Shown here: in pieces, positions 16,822 through 27,200 of the stretch
How positions within the stretch are numbered: the first letter of the stretch is position 1
Layout: each line of letters opens with the position of its first letter
Assembly (NCBI GenBank): GCA_017418975.1
Contig: JAFOMG010000010.1
Span: 43,056 to 107,055 of the forward strand
From: Sphingomonas sp.
GTDB taxonomy: Bacteria; Pseudomonadota; Alphaproteobacteria; Sphingomonadales; Sphingomonadaceae
Reading direction: 5' to 3'
Length of the DNA: 64,000 bases
Notes under the pieces: model-generated
Database searches by the model: none
Seen by the model: the letters and a program-made list of their open reading frames with translations, nothing else
What the model was told of the DNA's origin: nothing
Translations under genes and position numbers: made by a program

Positions 16822-17711
16822 GAGACGGCCGCTTCGAAAAGGTTGCGATAGTGCGCGAGGAACAACGGTCTCTGTTCCTCGGGGATGGTCGCAAGCGCAT
16901 AGTCATGCCAGCGCGCAAGGAGCATCGCCGCCATCCTGTGATCGCGGGGATCCGCGCTGTCGCGATAGCGCAGCACCGTTGGCGGAATCTCGAGTGTGCG
17001 CCAATCATCGCGGCGGCGGCGCGACAAGCTATCGGGCACGACACGAAAGTGGATCAGCGGCGCTGCGATCAGCCCCACACGCGCATCGGCGGCGGCGGCG
17101 TCCTTCAGCACACGATACCAGAGATCGACGCCCTCGTTGAGCTGAGCGCTCACATAGCGGTGCGCGCCAAGCCAGCGGCGCCGAACGATGACGTTGCTGG
17201 CGCGGCCCAGCATGAACTCGGGATGCGCAACGGCACGCGGAGGATCGACGAGAAGGAAGAGTTCATCCTCGATCGGCGTGAGCTCATCAGCGAACAGCTC
17301 AAGCTCCGGGAAAACCTCACCGGCGGGTTCGCTCGCAAAACCGACTACCGCCATCGCCAGTGCATGCCGGTCCATAGCGCCTCGCATGCGCCGCAGCGCA
17401 TCGGGGCGCAGCATGTCGTCTGCGTCGAGGCAGAGGAGGAACTCGCAATCGGCGCGTTCGATGCCGCAATTGCGGGCCGCACCCGGGCCGCCATTCGTCG
17501 CCCGCCGCACCAGCTCGACCCGTGTGCCGCCGAGCGCGGCGGCATGGAGGGAAAGTGCTTCCTCCGCGACCTCCGCGCTGCCATCCGTGCTCGCGTCATC
17601 GACGATGATCAACACATCGGGCGGGGTTTCCTGGCCGGCAAGCGACGCGATTGCCTCGCCTATGAACGCCCGCTTGTCGAACAGCGGGATGACGACCGCG
17701 AGGCTGGTCAT
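16818..17711 (-). CDS. Family 2 glycosyltransferase (GT-A fold)
   Basis: The 297-residue protein begins TSLAVVIPLFDKRAFIGEAI and shows the GT2 marks VDDASTDGSAEVAEEAL and LLCLDADDM (the DXD-type metal/nucleotide-sugar site), plus NGGPGAARNCGIE. It has no membrane segments. It would transfer a sugar from a nucleotide donor to an acceptor, presumably the product of the operon. It overlaps both neighbours by 4 bases, so it is co-translated with the ATP-grasp and PaaK-like enzymes. Confidence 0.85.
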   Translation of the reverse strand: MTSLAVVIPLFDKRAFIGEAIASLAGQETPPDVLIIVDDASTDGSAEVAEEALSLHAAALGGTRVELVRRATNGGPGAARNCGIERADCEFLLCLDADDMLRPDALRRMRGAMDRHALAMAVVGFASEPAGEVFPELELFADELTPIEDELFLLVDPPRAVAHPEFMLGRASNVIVRRRWLGAHRYVSAQLNEGVDLWYRVLKDAAAADARVGLIAAPLIHFRVVPDSLSRRRRDDWRTLEIPPTVLRYRDSADPRDHRMAAMLLARWHDYALATIPEEQRPLFLAHYRNLFEAAVS

Positions 17712-18946
17712 TGTGCGATCACCGGGACGTAGATCAGGCCGCGGTCGCCGTGGAGGTTAATCACCGACGCGCTGGAGCCTCGGAATATGCCCGGGCCATA
17801 ACTGGTTGCGTCACGACACAGCTGTAATCCAATCAGATGCGTCGCGTGGGCATCGCCAGGCGCGCCGAAGTCGCGCTGCGCAAGATAATGCTGGTACATG
17901 TCCTTCGACCAGTCGCGCTCGACGCGCCGGCGCCATGCCGCCTCGCTGCACTCGCGGCGCACCAGCACGTCGATTCCGCGACCGCCGCTGCTCCGTTTCG
18001 CGATCATGTCCTCTCGGCGCGAAAGCAGGGCTTCGCAGCCACCGGCATCGGCGATGGTCCAGGAAGGGATCAGGAAGGCGCGCAACGCCTCCGCCTCGTC
18101 CGCCGACAAGAGATCCCGTCGGATCGCATCGTCCCACAGCACGGCGAGCACGCGCTTGTCGTGCACCAGGATCAGCGTGCGGACGTCGTTGAAATAGTTC
18201 CCGGTGTCGATCAGGTGGCGCAGCACGTCATCGGGGATGGACGCCAGCTCGCTTCGGTCCATCTCGAGAATGACGTGGTTGATCGTTCGCCCGTCCGCGC
18301 ACAACCCGCCGTCTTCCAGCGCGATCGCCTCCGGTGCGAGGGACATGAAGCCGATGCCGCGTTCGCGAAGTGCGTCGGCAAGGAGAAATATCTCGGTTCC
18401 GGCCTCCGCTGCATGCAACATCGCCACGGTTTCGCCTGGACGATATCGGCTGCACAGTGCATCGACAAAGCCGTGCCCGGTCACCTCGCCCAGTCCTGTC
18501 GCGGCTGCGTGTGGTGCAAGCGCTTCGGCTGCCCGTTCACTCACCATCCAGCCGTTCAGTGGATAACGGGCGCCGATCTCGCAGACTCGTGGCTGGCCAT
18601 CTGCATCGTGGACAAGGTCCGGGCGGTACCAGCCGATGCGGTAGGGCCTTGTGCTGGCCAGCCGCAGGATCGCTTCTATCGATTCGGGCAGCGCGTAGAC
18701 GGAGCGGATTCGCGGATCGTCGAAATAAAGTTCGACGATCGCGCGCAGCGCCTTGTCAAGCAACTGGTTCAGCCGATCGAGTCGCGTCAGATATGCGGGC
18801 GCGATCAGCACCGGCATCGCCGCGAGTTGTTCGCTATTGATGATCGGCGGATCACCGAGTTGCGCCACCAGCGCCAAGCGTGGGGCTTCGGCGAAGCTGC
18901 GCTCGGCGATCCGTAGCAATGGCGCGCCGGCGCCATTGCTGCTCAA
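17708..18946 (-). CDS. ATP-grasp-type ligase (circularly permuted/glutathionylspermidine-synthase-like)
   Basis: This 412-residue protein has features of peptide-bond-forming ATP-grasp enzymes of the circularly permuted group. These are GWYRPDLVHDADGQPRVCEIGAR (split here as RPDLVHDADGQPRVCE and IGARYPLNGW), a metal-binding-type Glu in VCEIGAR, a NHVILEMDR segment, and a late Lys/Gly-rich loop DMIAKRSSGGRGIDV that fits the ATP-binding site. Such enzymes join a carboxylate to an amine with ATP. The start overlaps the upstream gene's stop by 4 bases. Family placement is good; substrates are unknown. Confidence 0.65.
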   Translation of the reverse strand: MSSNGAGAPLLRIAERSFAEAPRLALVAQLGDPPIINSEQLAAMPVLIAPAYLTRLDRLNQLLDKALRAIVELYFDDPRIRSVYALPESIEAILRLASTRPYRIGWYRPDLVHDADGQPRVCEIGARYPLNGWMVSERAAEALAPHAAATGLGEVTGHGFVDALCSRYRPGETVAMLHAAEAGTEIFLLADALRERGIGFMSLAPEAIALEDGGLCADGRTINHVILEMDRSELASIPDDVLRHLIDTGNYFNDVRTLILVHDKRVLAVLWDDAIRRDLLSADEAEALRAFLIPSWTIADAGGCEALLSRREDMIAKRSSGGRGIDVLVRRECSEAAWRRRVERDWSKDMYQHYLAQRDFGAPGDAHATHLIGLQLCRDATSYGPGIFRGSSASVINLHGDRGLIYVPVIAQ

Positions 18947-19770
18947 TGGACTGCCTCGACCTCGATCGCATCGCGCAGGCAGACATGGTCGAGCACGGCG
19001 GCCTTCTTTGCGAGATAGGTAGAAACAATGTCGTCGAGCGAATAGTCGGCGATGGTGACGCCCGTCGCCTCGGCAAAATGCTGCAGCGCGCTCAGCGCAT
19101 AGAAGAAATGGTTCTTCTCGGTTGGCCCGGTGTGGACGCTGATCCAGGCGAGCGTCTGGCGGATCGCCGCGTCGGTGAAGCCATATTCCTCGGCCAGCCA
19201 GCGCCGGAACAGCGGAAGGATGAACTCGACCTCGCCGTGCGTGTAGATCTCGTGTGCCAGCGTGGTGAGCAGCGCAATCACATGGTCGCGCTCTCGCAGC
19301 GAATTATGATCCTTCCAGTCCTTGAACTCCTCCGCCGCAGGATGAAGATAGCGTCGCGACAGCCACCGGTCATCGCCGACGATGTCGGTTGCCATACGGT
19401 AGAACATGTCCGCATGGAGCACCCTGTGCGTGACCGCGAGATCCTCATCGATGATACGGTCGAGGCTAGTGAGGGCGCGCAGCAGGGCGGCCTCATCGCC
19501 GACATGTTGCCCGCGATGGAGCAGGAGTGTCAGCCGGTTGCCTATCCCTGCAACAGTCACCGCACTGTTGTTGGTCTGCGACCAGCTGTGGAAGAAGGCA
19601 CATAGCGCTTCGGGATCCTGCCGCTGCCGGGTCAGAGCTCGGAATCCATTCTCGATAGCGTGGAAATAATGGGAGTGCTCAGAAAAGCACCGCGCCAGAT
19701 CGTTCTTGATATGCGAGTCCGGCACCGCTTCAAATACAGGCAATATGATGCCCTGTAGAGAATTCGCCAT
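18943..19770 (-). CDS. Heme-oxygenase-like (HDO-type) metalloenzyme candidate
   Basis: The 275-residue, all-helical protein is the first gene of the operon. It contains spaced acidic/histidine positions such as HYFHAIENGF, HRVLHADMFYRMA, THGEVEFILPLF and PTEKNHFFYALSAL. These resemble iron-containing redox enzymes of the heme-oxygenase-like diiron oxidase superfamily, which oxidise or cleave small molecules. The exact ligand set cannot be fixed by eye, so the fold is a moderate-confidence call. Context with an ATP-grasp ligase, a glycosyltransferase and an adenylating enzyme suggests a natural-product pathway. Confidence 0.5.
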   Translation of the reverse strand: MANSLQGIILPVFEAVPDSHIKNDLARCFSEHSHYFHAIENGFRALTRQRQDPEALCAFFHSWSQTNNSAVTVAGIGNRLTLLLHRGQHVGDEAALLRALTSLDRIIDEDLAVTHRVLHADMFYRMATDIVGDDRWLSRRYLHPAAEEFKDWKDHNSLRERDHVIALLTTLAHEIYTHGEVEFILPLFRRWLAEEYGFTDAAIRQTLAWISVHTGPTEKNHFFYALSALQHFAEATGVTIADYSLDDIVSTYLAKKAAVLDHVCLRDAIEVEAVH

Positions 19771-19857
19771 ATTCCACCCCTGAGCTTACTGCTGTCTATC
19801 CGATGCGGGATAATTCGAATAGTTCAACATGCGCCAAAATGGATAGTTATGACTTCG

Positions 19858-19882
19858 AACTCTCTGTGATGAATAGAGAGTT
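19858..19882. promoter_or_regulatory. Dyad upstream of the HDO/ATP-grasp operon
   Basis: AACTCTCT at 19858-19865 and AGAGAGTT at 19875-19882 form perfect 8-base arms around a 9-base spacer, about 90 bases upstream of the operon start. Two further short palindromes flank it: ATTCGAAT (19813-19820) and ATTTCGAAAT (19901-19910). The region is AT-rich compared with the genes, as expected for a promoter. It is a candidate operator; the binding protein is not known. Confidence 0.4.
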
Positions 19883-19910
19883 ATCCATAGAATTCCCGAA
19901 ATTTCGAAAT

Positions 19911-20187
19911 AATAAATTCATGCAGTTGTCGCGAATTAGTCGCAATTTTCATCGCCTGAACGGAAGGCGGTTTTCCGGATAACCCTGCGAGCAGGCTGAG
20001 CTGAGCGGCTGAGATGGGCGCGTAGCTGATCGGCGGATCGCGCGGGAACTGTCCAGCGGCTCATGGGTACACCGTGGAACGGCAACCGTCATTGCCAATG
20101 ATCCGAGGGGAAGGTTCATTTTGACGCTGTGGTAACGCAAAACGGTGACCAGCGGCGTGCCCGGTAATAGATCTGATAATTGCCTGG
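19911..20187. other. Gap between operon promoter and LysR remnant
   Basis: No gene is supported here. Short frames on both strands lack family motifs. The sequence becomes GC-rich again from about 19960. Confidence 0.4.
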
Positions 20188-20661
20188 TCAATATTCGCCG
20201 AAGCCTTCCGGCATGGGCTCCCCTGCTCTGACAATCCGGACCAGATGGCCCAGTGCGCCAACCTCGCGCTGTGCCTTCCATGCAGCGCCGATGCTCCATG
20301 CCGCTTCCTTCCCCTCCACAGCCAGAAGCTTCAAACGGCCGGGAAGCAATGCTTCGGAACTGACTGGCACGACGGCGCAACCCAGCCCTGCTGAAACCAG
20401 TGCGAGGACCGTCTGTATGTCATCGGCTGCCTGCACGACCTTCGGATCAAAAGCGGCGGAGCGACACCAGGCTCGAACTTGGGCGGCGAGCCCAGGTCCC
20501 CGTGCCTCCCACAGCGCAATGAAGTCCTGTGCTGCGAGCCAACTTCGCAATCTCGCTCCCGAAGGGATGCCGAGATTCTGCGGAACCGCAATCGCAAGAC
20601 GGTCGGATGCCGGTGGGCAGGCCGTTAGGCCCGGTGGCGCGGGCAGCCCGTCATAGGCCAC
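20188..20661 (-). pseudogene. LysR-type regulator, substrate-binding-domain fragment
   Basis: The 156-codon frame matches only the effector-binding half of a LysR regulator: LAIAVPQNLGIPSGARLRSW, DIQTVLALVSAGLGCAVVP, and a closing LVRIVRAGEPMPEGFGEY. The N-terminal HTH (about 90 residues) and part of the first lobe are absent. The frame breaks at about 20660, exactly where the NRAMP fragment on the other strand begins, so both genes were cut by the same deletion or recombination. Confidence 0.7.
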
Positions 20662-20671
20662 CGACGCGAAG

Positions 20672-20934
20672 ATGTTCTACGCGATCGTCGCCGCGAGCGT
20701 GTTGCTGGCGCTCGTGCTGCAATACTTGCCAATCGGGCCCATGCAGGCGCTGGTCTGGAGCGCGGTCATCAACGGCATCGTCGCGGTGCCGCTGTTGGTG
20801 GCGCTGATGATCCCGGTCTCGCGCCGCGAATCGTCGACAGCTTCCGCACGTCGCGCTGGCTCCTCATTCTGAGCGGCGCTGTCACGGTCATCATGGGGAT
20901 TGCCGGCGTCGCGACGATCGCTAGCCTGTTCTAG
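20672..20934 (+). pseudogene. NRAMP-family metal transporter, C-terminal fragment with frameshift
   Basis: The sequence encodes the end of an NRAMP (MntH-type) transporter: MFYAIVAASVLLALVLQYLP, then MQALVWSAVINGIVAVPLLVALM. A one-base frameshift near 20828 follows, then RIVDSFRTSRW and the last helix, ending GVATIASLF at TAG 20932-20934. More than three quarters of the gene is missing at the 5' end. It lies next to a carbohydrate porin gene, a pairing I regard as common for NRAMP genes in related bacteria. Confidence 0.75.
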
Positions 20935-20976
20935 GATCGTTGGGACGCGAAGAAGCGGTTGCTGAACTCGGGGCCG

Positions 20977-22332
20977 TCAGAACGCGGCATGCATGCGCAG
21001 CGCGAAGACGTTTGCCGGCCCACGATCTCGATTATAGCCCGGGTTGGCTACCAGCTGGTAATCCGCCGCGATGGTGATGCCTTTGCGCAGCGAGAGCTGG
21101 TAATAAGCCTCGCCGATCGCTTCCGCGCCATAGTGCGGCAACTTCCCGTCGCCCACCAGCAAGCCCAATCCCCCGGCCGCGAGATACCGCCGGTGCGGCG
21201 CGGTGATGGAGTTGACGATGGCGACGACGCCGACCGTGTCGTCCGGCCGCCCCCACTTGGTGCCCCCGATCGATGTCCCGAATTGCGCGGTGCGGTCGAT
21301 ATCCGTGAAGTCGTAGGGCTCGATGGAGCCATCGGCCACGCCAGCGCGACCGAACAGCCCCACCGTGTCGCTCACCGCCTGTTCCAGGTTGACGCTGGCG
21401 CCCCAGCGCGATCGCCGCATGCGCGTGAGCGACAAGTCGGGCAGTTGCCCGGTGGCGTTTGCCAACGCGACCGCGTCGTCGAAGCGGCTGAACCGCCCGC
21501 GATTGCGGAATATCGTCAATCGCATGGCCCCGGTCCGGCCAGCGATGCTGAAGCGACGCTCGACCTCCGCATTGATCTGGTATTGCCCAAACCGGGGCTC
21601 GAGCGTCTCGCCATTCGGCACCTTCGATAGGTTGAACAAGCCGCCGCGAACCGTCCAGGGGCCGACATATGCCTCGATTGAGACGCCAGTCGAGTATCCC
21701 CAGGCATCGGCGGCGTAGTCGAAAGTGCCGGCGTCGACCGCCGCCCAATTGAGGAAGTCGCCACGCGGATCGTGCGCATAGGCGTTGGTGTCGAAAACGT
21801 CGCCGACCGCGAACTTGCCGATCGTGACGACAACCCGATTGCGGGGCCGTGTGCCGGCGAGCTGTCCCGCTGCGCCGGCGACGTACTCGCGACCGTCACC
21901 GAGTGTGATGGCCTGCCTAAGATAGAGTCGCTGTAGCCGCAGATAGGGGGAGTTGCGACCGACCTTGTATGCCTCGGCGCTCGGAAAGCCGGCAACACCC
22001 AGCGTGTTGGACAGCCCGAAGCCCTGGTCGATCTCTGGACTGATCCAGACCTCGGCCCCACGCCAGAGGCGAGCACCGGCGAACAGCGTCGCGTCGAACG
22101 TTTCGCGCGCTTGGTCAGGAGTTAAGCTGTTGTCGCCCACATAGGGTGACCGGAAAGCGGGCGTTGCCTGGACGATGAAGGTGGCTTGGCCGTGAAGCGC
22201 CAGCCCTTTGTCCGAGCCGGTCGTCGTCGTGGATTCCTGCGGAGCGGCTTGAGCCCGCGCCGCCAACGGCGCCATTAGGCACGCGACCACTATCCCTGCG
22301 ACTACGAGCCACCTCATTCCATGGACCTTCAT
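20977..22332 (-). CDS. OprB-type carbohydrate-selective porin
   Basis: The 451-residue outer-membrane protein has a signal peptide (MRWLVVAGIVVACLMAPLAARAQA) and an OprB/carbohydrate-porin beta-barrel: HGQATFIVQATPAFRSPY, GAEVWISPEIDQGFGLSNT, LNWAAVDAGTFDYAADAWGY, and a C-terminal Phe in FALRMHAAF that fits BAM recognition. The start at 22332 adds four residues before a second possible start (22317). It transports small sugars or, beside an NRAMP gene, perhaps metal complexes; the substrate is not evident. It faces away from the ECF sigma gene. Confidence 0.8.
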   Translation of the reverse strand: MKVHGMRWLVVAGIVVACLMAPLAARAQAAPQESTTTTGSDKGLALHGQATFIVQATPAFRSPYVGDNSLTPDQARETFDATLFAGARLWRGAEVWISPEIDQGFGLSNTLGVAGFPSAEAYKVGRNSPYLRLQRLYLRQAITLGDGREYVAGAAGQLAGTRPRNRVVVTIGKFAVGDVFDTNAYAHDPRGDFLNWAAVDAGTFDYAADAWGYSTGVSIEAYVGPWTVRGGLFNLSKVPNGETLEPRFGQYQINAEVERRFSIAGRTGAMRLTIFRNRGRFSRFDDAVALANATGQLPDLSLTRMRRSRWGASVNLEQAVSDTVGLFGRAGVADGSIEPYDFTDIDRTAQFGTSIGGTKWGRPDDTVGVVAIVNSITAPHRRYLAAGGLGLLVGDGKLPHYGAEAIGEAYYQLSLRKGITIAADYQLVANPGYNRDRGPANVFALRMHAAF

Positions 22333-22542
22333 GCAACGCCGCCCTTTCAGGGTATCGCGTCCGGCGTCAAAGGGCCATGTGGCCAATGGCCGCGCGGAAC
22401 TGACGCAGGCCCAATATGTAGGGCGGTTTTTGACGGTACCGGTCCGGCATTTGACGACGGACGTTACGGTATTTGCGCGAGCGAACGTCTCTGAGATAGG
22501 ATCTTCCGACATCGGGACACCCGAAATGCTGACCATCGGCCA

Positions 22543-23082
22543 ATGAAGGGCAAGAGTCCGATCCGGAAGCTGGATATCGATCGCCATGTGGTCGATGATC
22601 TGGCGCGGCGGTATCGATCCACGTTGCTGCGCTATTTCCAGCGCCGGGGAGTGGCGCCGCTCGACGCGGAAGACGCCGTGCAGGAAGTCTTCGTCCGGTT
22701 GAGTCAGCGCAAGGCGCTCGCGGACGATGTCCATCAGCCCGAAAGCTATATCTTCGCGACTGCGGCCAATGTAGCGACCGACCTGCACCGCCGTGCCACG
22801 GTGCGCGCGAACGGGCGGCACGAGTTGTTCGACGACGTGCTCCACGCGCCGCTCGACCTCGATCCGGAAACCATCTGCGCGGGACGCGAGGCATTGCGAG
22901 CCGTCGTGGTGGCGTTGAAGGAACTGCCCGAGCGCACGCGCACCATTTTCATCCTGGCCCGGCTCGAGCAGATGAAGCAGGCAGAGATCGCGCGCCGGCT
23001 CGGCGTTTCGCTCAACACGGTCGAGAAGCATTTGCATAGGGCGGTTGCTTATCTTGGCGAAAGGGCGGGGCGACGGTCATGA
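22543..23082 (+). CDS. FecI-like ECF sigma factor
   Basis: The 179-residue protein is an extracytoplasmic-function sigma-70 factor. Region 2 is visible as YFQRRGVAPLDAEDAVQEVF and SYIFATAANVATDLHRR. Region 4 is visible as ELPERTRTIFILARLEQMKQ and the DNA-binding helix-turn-helix GVSLNTVEKHLHRAV. Its stop overlaps the fecR-like start by 4 bases. With the anti-sigma and the TonB receptor it forms a cell-surface signalling unit: ligand binding to the receptor frees this sigma to transcribe the receptor gene. Confidence 0.9.
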   Translation: MKGKSPIRKLDIDRHVVDDLARRYRSTLLRYFQRRGVAPLDAEDAVQEVFVRLSQRKALADDVHQPESYIFATAANVATDLHRRATVRANGRHELFDDVLHAPLDLDPETICAGREALRAVVVALKELPERTRTIFILARLEQMKQAEIARRLGVSLNTVEKHLHRAVAYLGERAGRRS

Positions 23083-24143
23083 GCAATCACGCTGCCCCTT
23101 CCGGAATCCCCGAGATGTCGCCGCATGAAGTGGCGGCCAAATGGTTCCTGCAAAGCGAGACGGGCGCGCTGGGGCACGCTGAGCGCGCACGCCTGGAGAC
23201 CTGGCTCGCGGATGACCCGCGCCACCAGGCCGCATGGGATGATGTGACCGCGGCCTTGCGGACAGTCGCCGACAATGCCGCCGACAAGGAGTTCCTGGCG
23301 ATGCGATCCCGGGCCCTGGCGGCCCGGCCGGAGCGTCGCTGGCCGCTGTCCCGTATGACGGCGGTGGCCGGATTGCTGATCATCGCCTTGACGTCGGTAC
23401 TCATCTTCCGTGAAGTCTATCCGGGGCTGAGTCATCGCAATGGCATCGCCGTCGCCGGCCCGGCGCGCGGGCTCTATCGAACCACTATCGGCGGTCGCGC
23501 CGAAGTAACGCTGCCCGATGGTTCGGTGGCGGTGCTGGATACGGACAGCGCGATGCGCCTCGCCTATACCGACAAGGAGCGGGGAATCCGCCTGTTGAAG
23601 GGCCAAGCCCTGTTCGTCGTCGCCAAGCATCAGTCGGCGCCGTTCCGGGTATATGCGGGCAGCCAGCGGGTGACGGCGGTCGGCACCCGGTTCAATGTTC
23701 GGGTGGAAAGCGAAGGACGGTCCCCGAAGACAAGCGTCGCGCTCATCGAGGGCGTCGTACGCGTTGCGGGGCTCAATTCCGCCGGGTCGACCATGCCGGA
23801 TCGCCGGGCAGACGAAATCACCATGCGCGCCGGTGAAATCTTCGATTCCGCCAAGCCCGGCGCGCTCAGGGTATCCGCGTCCGAAGCGGAGGGTGCGGCC
23901 AGTTGGGTTTCGGGAACCTTGTCGTTCAACGATATGCCGCTCGGACAGGCGGTTGCCGAAATGAACCGCTATACCGCGCGCCCGATCGGCCTCGGCGACC
24001 GGGGCATCGCGAACCTCAGAGTCAGCGGCGTCTTCAAGACCGGCGATTCCCAGCATTTCGCAGAGTCGATGGCGGAAGTCTTTCATTTGCGTGTGACGCA
24101 TGATGAACGCGGCAATCCGCTCCTCCTGCCCAGGGCGGAATGA
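23079..24143 (+). CDS. FecR-like anti-sigma/signal-transducing protein
   Basis: The 354-residue protein has the cytoplasmic N-terminal domain (EVAAKWFLQSETGAL, WLADDPRHQAAWDDV), one membrane segment (about 93-110), and a periplasmic FecR domain (VTLPDGSVAVLDTDSAM, FRVYAGSQRVTAVGTRFNV). A C-terminal STN-like part contacts the receptor. It holds the ECF sigma factor at the inner membrane and activates it when the TonB receptor signals. It overlaps the sigma gene (ATGA) and precedes the receptor gene by 121 bases. Confidence 0.9.
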   Translation: MSNHAAPSGIPEMSPHEVAAKWFLQSETGALGHAERARLETWLADDPRHQAAWDDVTAALRTVADNAADKEFLAMRSRALAARPERRWPLSRMTAVAGLLIIALTSVLIFREVYPGLSHRNGIAVAGPARGLYRTTIGGRAEVTLPDGSVAVLDTDSAMRLAYTDKERGIRLLKGQALFVVAKHQSAPFRVYAGSQRVTAVGTRFNVRVESEGRSPKTSVALIEGVVRVAGLNSAGSTMPDRRADEITMRAGEIFDSAKPGALRVSASEAEGAASWVSGTLSFNDMPLGQAVAEMNRYTARPIGLGDRGIANLRVSGVFKTGDSQHFAESMAEVFHLRVTHDERGNPLLLPRAE

Positions 24144-24264
24144 GCCGGGCGGCCTCGCGATCGGCCCCTTCGGAATAAAGTGACGATGCGGTTACGGGTT
24201 CTCGACTTGCCTGCGTCCCTGAAATTGGCAGCCGATAACGGCGCCCATATAGGGGAGGATATCG

Positions 24265-27200
24265 ATGGCACGTCGCTTCGGGCTGCGCGTGAGAATCGCG
24301 GCACTTGCCGGCTGCGCTTCACTATGGATTTCGATGCCGGCGACGGCGCAGGGCAACCCCAGGACAAGCTTCGATATTCCTGCGCAGGATCTGGGCGCGG
24401 CCCTGAACCGGGCGGCAATCCAGAGCCACCGCGAGATCGAATTCAACGCGGACCTCGTCCGGTCGCGCAGGGCGCCCGCGGTACGAGGGAGCTATTCCAT
24501 CACCGAGGTGCTCGAGCGGCTGTTGGCCGGGTCCGGCCTGCGCGCCCGCACGACATCCTCGGGAGCGATCCTCATCGAGCCCGTGCAGCAATCCAGCATC
24601 GGCATGGACAACAGCCGCGACGCGCAGGATCAGCCGGCCGAAGCGGACATCATCGTGACTGCGCAGAAAGTTCGCGAAAAGATACAGGATGTCCCGATCG
24701 CCATTTCGGTTTTCACCGCCAAATCCCTGGACGACCAGAAGATCGAAGGCGGGTCGGAGCTGTTGCGCGGGACGCCGAACGTCAGCTTCTCCAAGACCAA
24801 TTTCGCCAGCTACAACTTCCAGATCCGTGGTATCGGCACACAGGCGCTGTCGGTGACGACCGATCCGGCGGTCGCAATCAGCTTCAACTCGATGCCGCTC
24901 ATTCGCAATCGCTTGTTCGAGCAGGAGTATTTTGACGTCGAGCGGGTCGAGGTGCTGCGTGGCCCGCAGGGTACGTTGTATGGTCGCAACGCGACCGCCG
25001 GCGTGGTCAACATGATTCCGATCCTTGCCGATCCGGGCCGGATGGCGGGATCGCTGAAGCTCGAGACGGGCAATTATTCAGCGATGCGGGCGAGCGGAAT
25101 GCTCAATCTGCCCCTGACCGATAGCTTGGCGGTGCGCGTGGCGGGGGCATGGACCTCTCGCGATGGCTACGACTACAACATGGTGACGCAACGGCGCGTC
25201 AACGGCCGCGATTTGTGGGGTGCGCGCGGATCGATCCTGTGGAAGCCGTCCCCGCGCTTCACGGCCAGCCTGGTCTGGGAGCATTTCCACGAGGACGATG
25301 ATCGATCCCGGACGGGGAAACAGCTTTGCCACAACGATCCCAGCCCCACCAATCTGGACGGCATTTCGATCTATCCTCAGAATCGCGGATATTTCAGCCA
25401 GGGCTGCAAGCCGGGTTCGCTTTATGACGACGCCGCGTTCGGGGTGCCCAACGGAGCCAGCCTGCCCAATGTAGCGGCGGCGAGCTCGAGCGTGTCCGGA
25501 GCGCTGGGATTTCAGGGCAATACAGGTACCGGGGTCTTCGCCATCCCATTCGCCACCGATCCCTTTGCCGGCGTGGTGCAGTCGCGTGACCTGCGCGTGA
25601 TCGGCACAACCTATGATCCGGTGTTCCACGCGAAGAACGACGTCGCGCAGTTCAATCTTGAATTCAAGTTTAACGATGGGTTGCGGTTCGTGTCACAGAC
25701 GGGATGGTCCCGTGACGAATATTACTCGACTCAAGATTACAGCCGGTTTCCCTCGCAGTCGATCTTCACCGACACGGACCCGTCGCAGGGCATAACCTAT
25801 GCTGATCCCAATAATGTGCGCACGCCCGCGTATAATCTTCTGCCGGGTGGCGTCTGGTGCGACCCGCAACTTGGATGCTCGAAGGGGTATCTCGCTGTGG
25901 ATCTCAATAAATCCAAAAGCAATCAATGGTCCCAGGAGTTTCGTCTGCAATCATCATTCGATGGTCCGATAAACTTCAACATTGGAGCAAATTATCTGGA
26001 TTTCAAGATCGATGAAGATTATTATGTATTTAACAATACATTTTCACTGGTGGGGACGATATTATTTAACAAATCCGGTACAGCTGGATCCGCACCAGTG
26101 AACTCATGTCCACAGAATGTAACCACGCTTCCCTATGTCGGCGCTGGTTACTCGTGCATGTACATCGATCCCAACCCTATCGGGAGTATCGACGGGAATG
26201 GGCATAATTATTTTCGCAGCCGCAATGTCGCGCATACGCAGTCCTGGGCCGGGTTCGGAGAAATCTATTGGAAGGCGGCCGATCGCCTGAAGATCACTGC
26301 CGGGTTGCGCTATACCCGTGACATCAAGGCCACCACGCCCTATCCCACGCAATTGTTGTTGACGCCTGGGCCCTTGGGCGGAGGTTATGTCAATAGCGGC
26401 TATCCAGCCTCTCCCGATATCAGGCAGAAATGGGGAGCGGTGACCGGGCGCTTCGTAGTCGATTGGAAGCCACGCCTATCGTTCACCGATGACACCCTGC
26501 TCTATGCTTCCTATGCGAGAGGGTACAAAGCCGGCGGCACCAATTCGCCCGGCATCGGCTCCGATCCTGCCAATATCGGCTTCTTCCAAACCGACCCTCG
26601 CTTCCGGCCGGAATATATCAATGCGTTCGAAGTCGGCACCAAAAACAACCTTGCCGACGGCAAGCTGAGCCTCAACGCCACTGCATTCTATTACGACTAC
26701 AAGGACTATCAGGTTTCCCAGATCATCGATCGTGCGACCAAGAACGAGAATTTCAACGCAACCAGTTACGGCCTCGAACTGGAATCGATCTGGCGGCCCA
26801 CATCGCGGCTGAGCTTCAACGCCAATCTAGGTCTGCTCAAGACCCGCATCGGCAGCGGCATGCGCTCGATCGACGTCATGAATCGCATGCAGGGGCATGA
26901 CGACTGGATTCTGGTCAAGCCATGGATTCAGACCGCGTCCAACTGCATCGCGCCCAAGGCGCTGGTCGAGAAATACCTTGCCGTTACGGCCGCCAATCCG
27001 CGCCGCTTCGGTTCCATATCCGACACAAGGATCACCGGATTCTGTCCGTACACCAACAATCTGGCCGCGGGCACCTTTGCGCCCGGAAGCGCGGGATCCG
27101 TCTTGTATGGAGTCACCTACGACCCACTTACCTACGCCGATGTCGGCCAGAATCAGGGACGCGGTTTCTACGCTGATCTTTCGGGCAAGGAATTGCCCAA

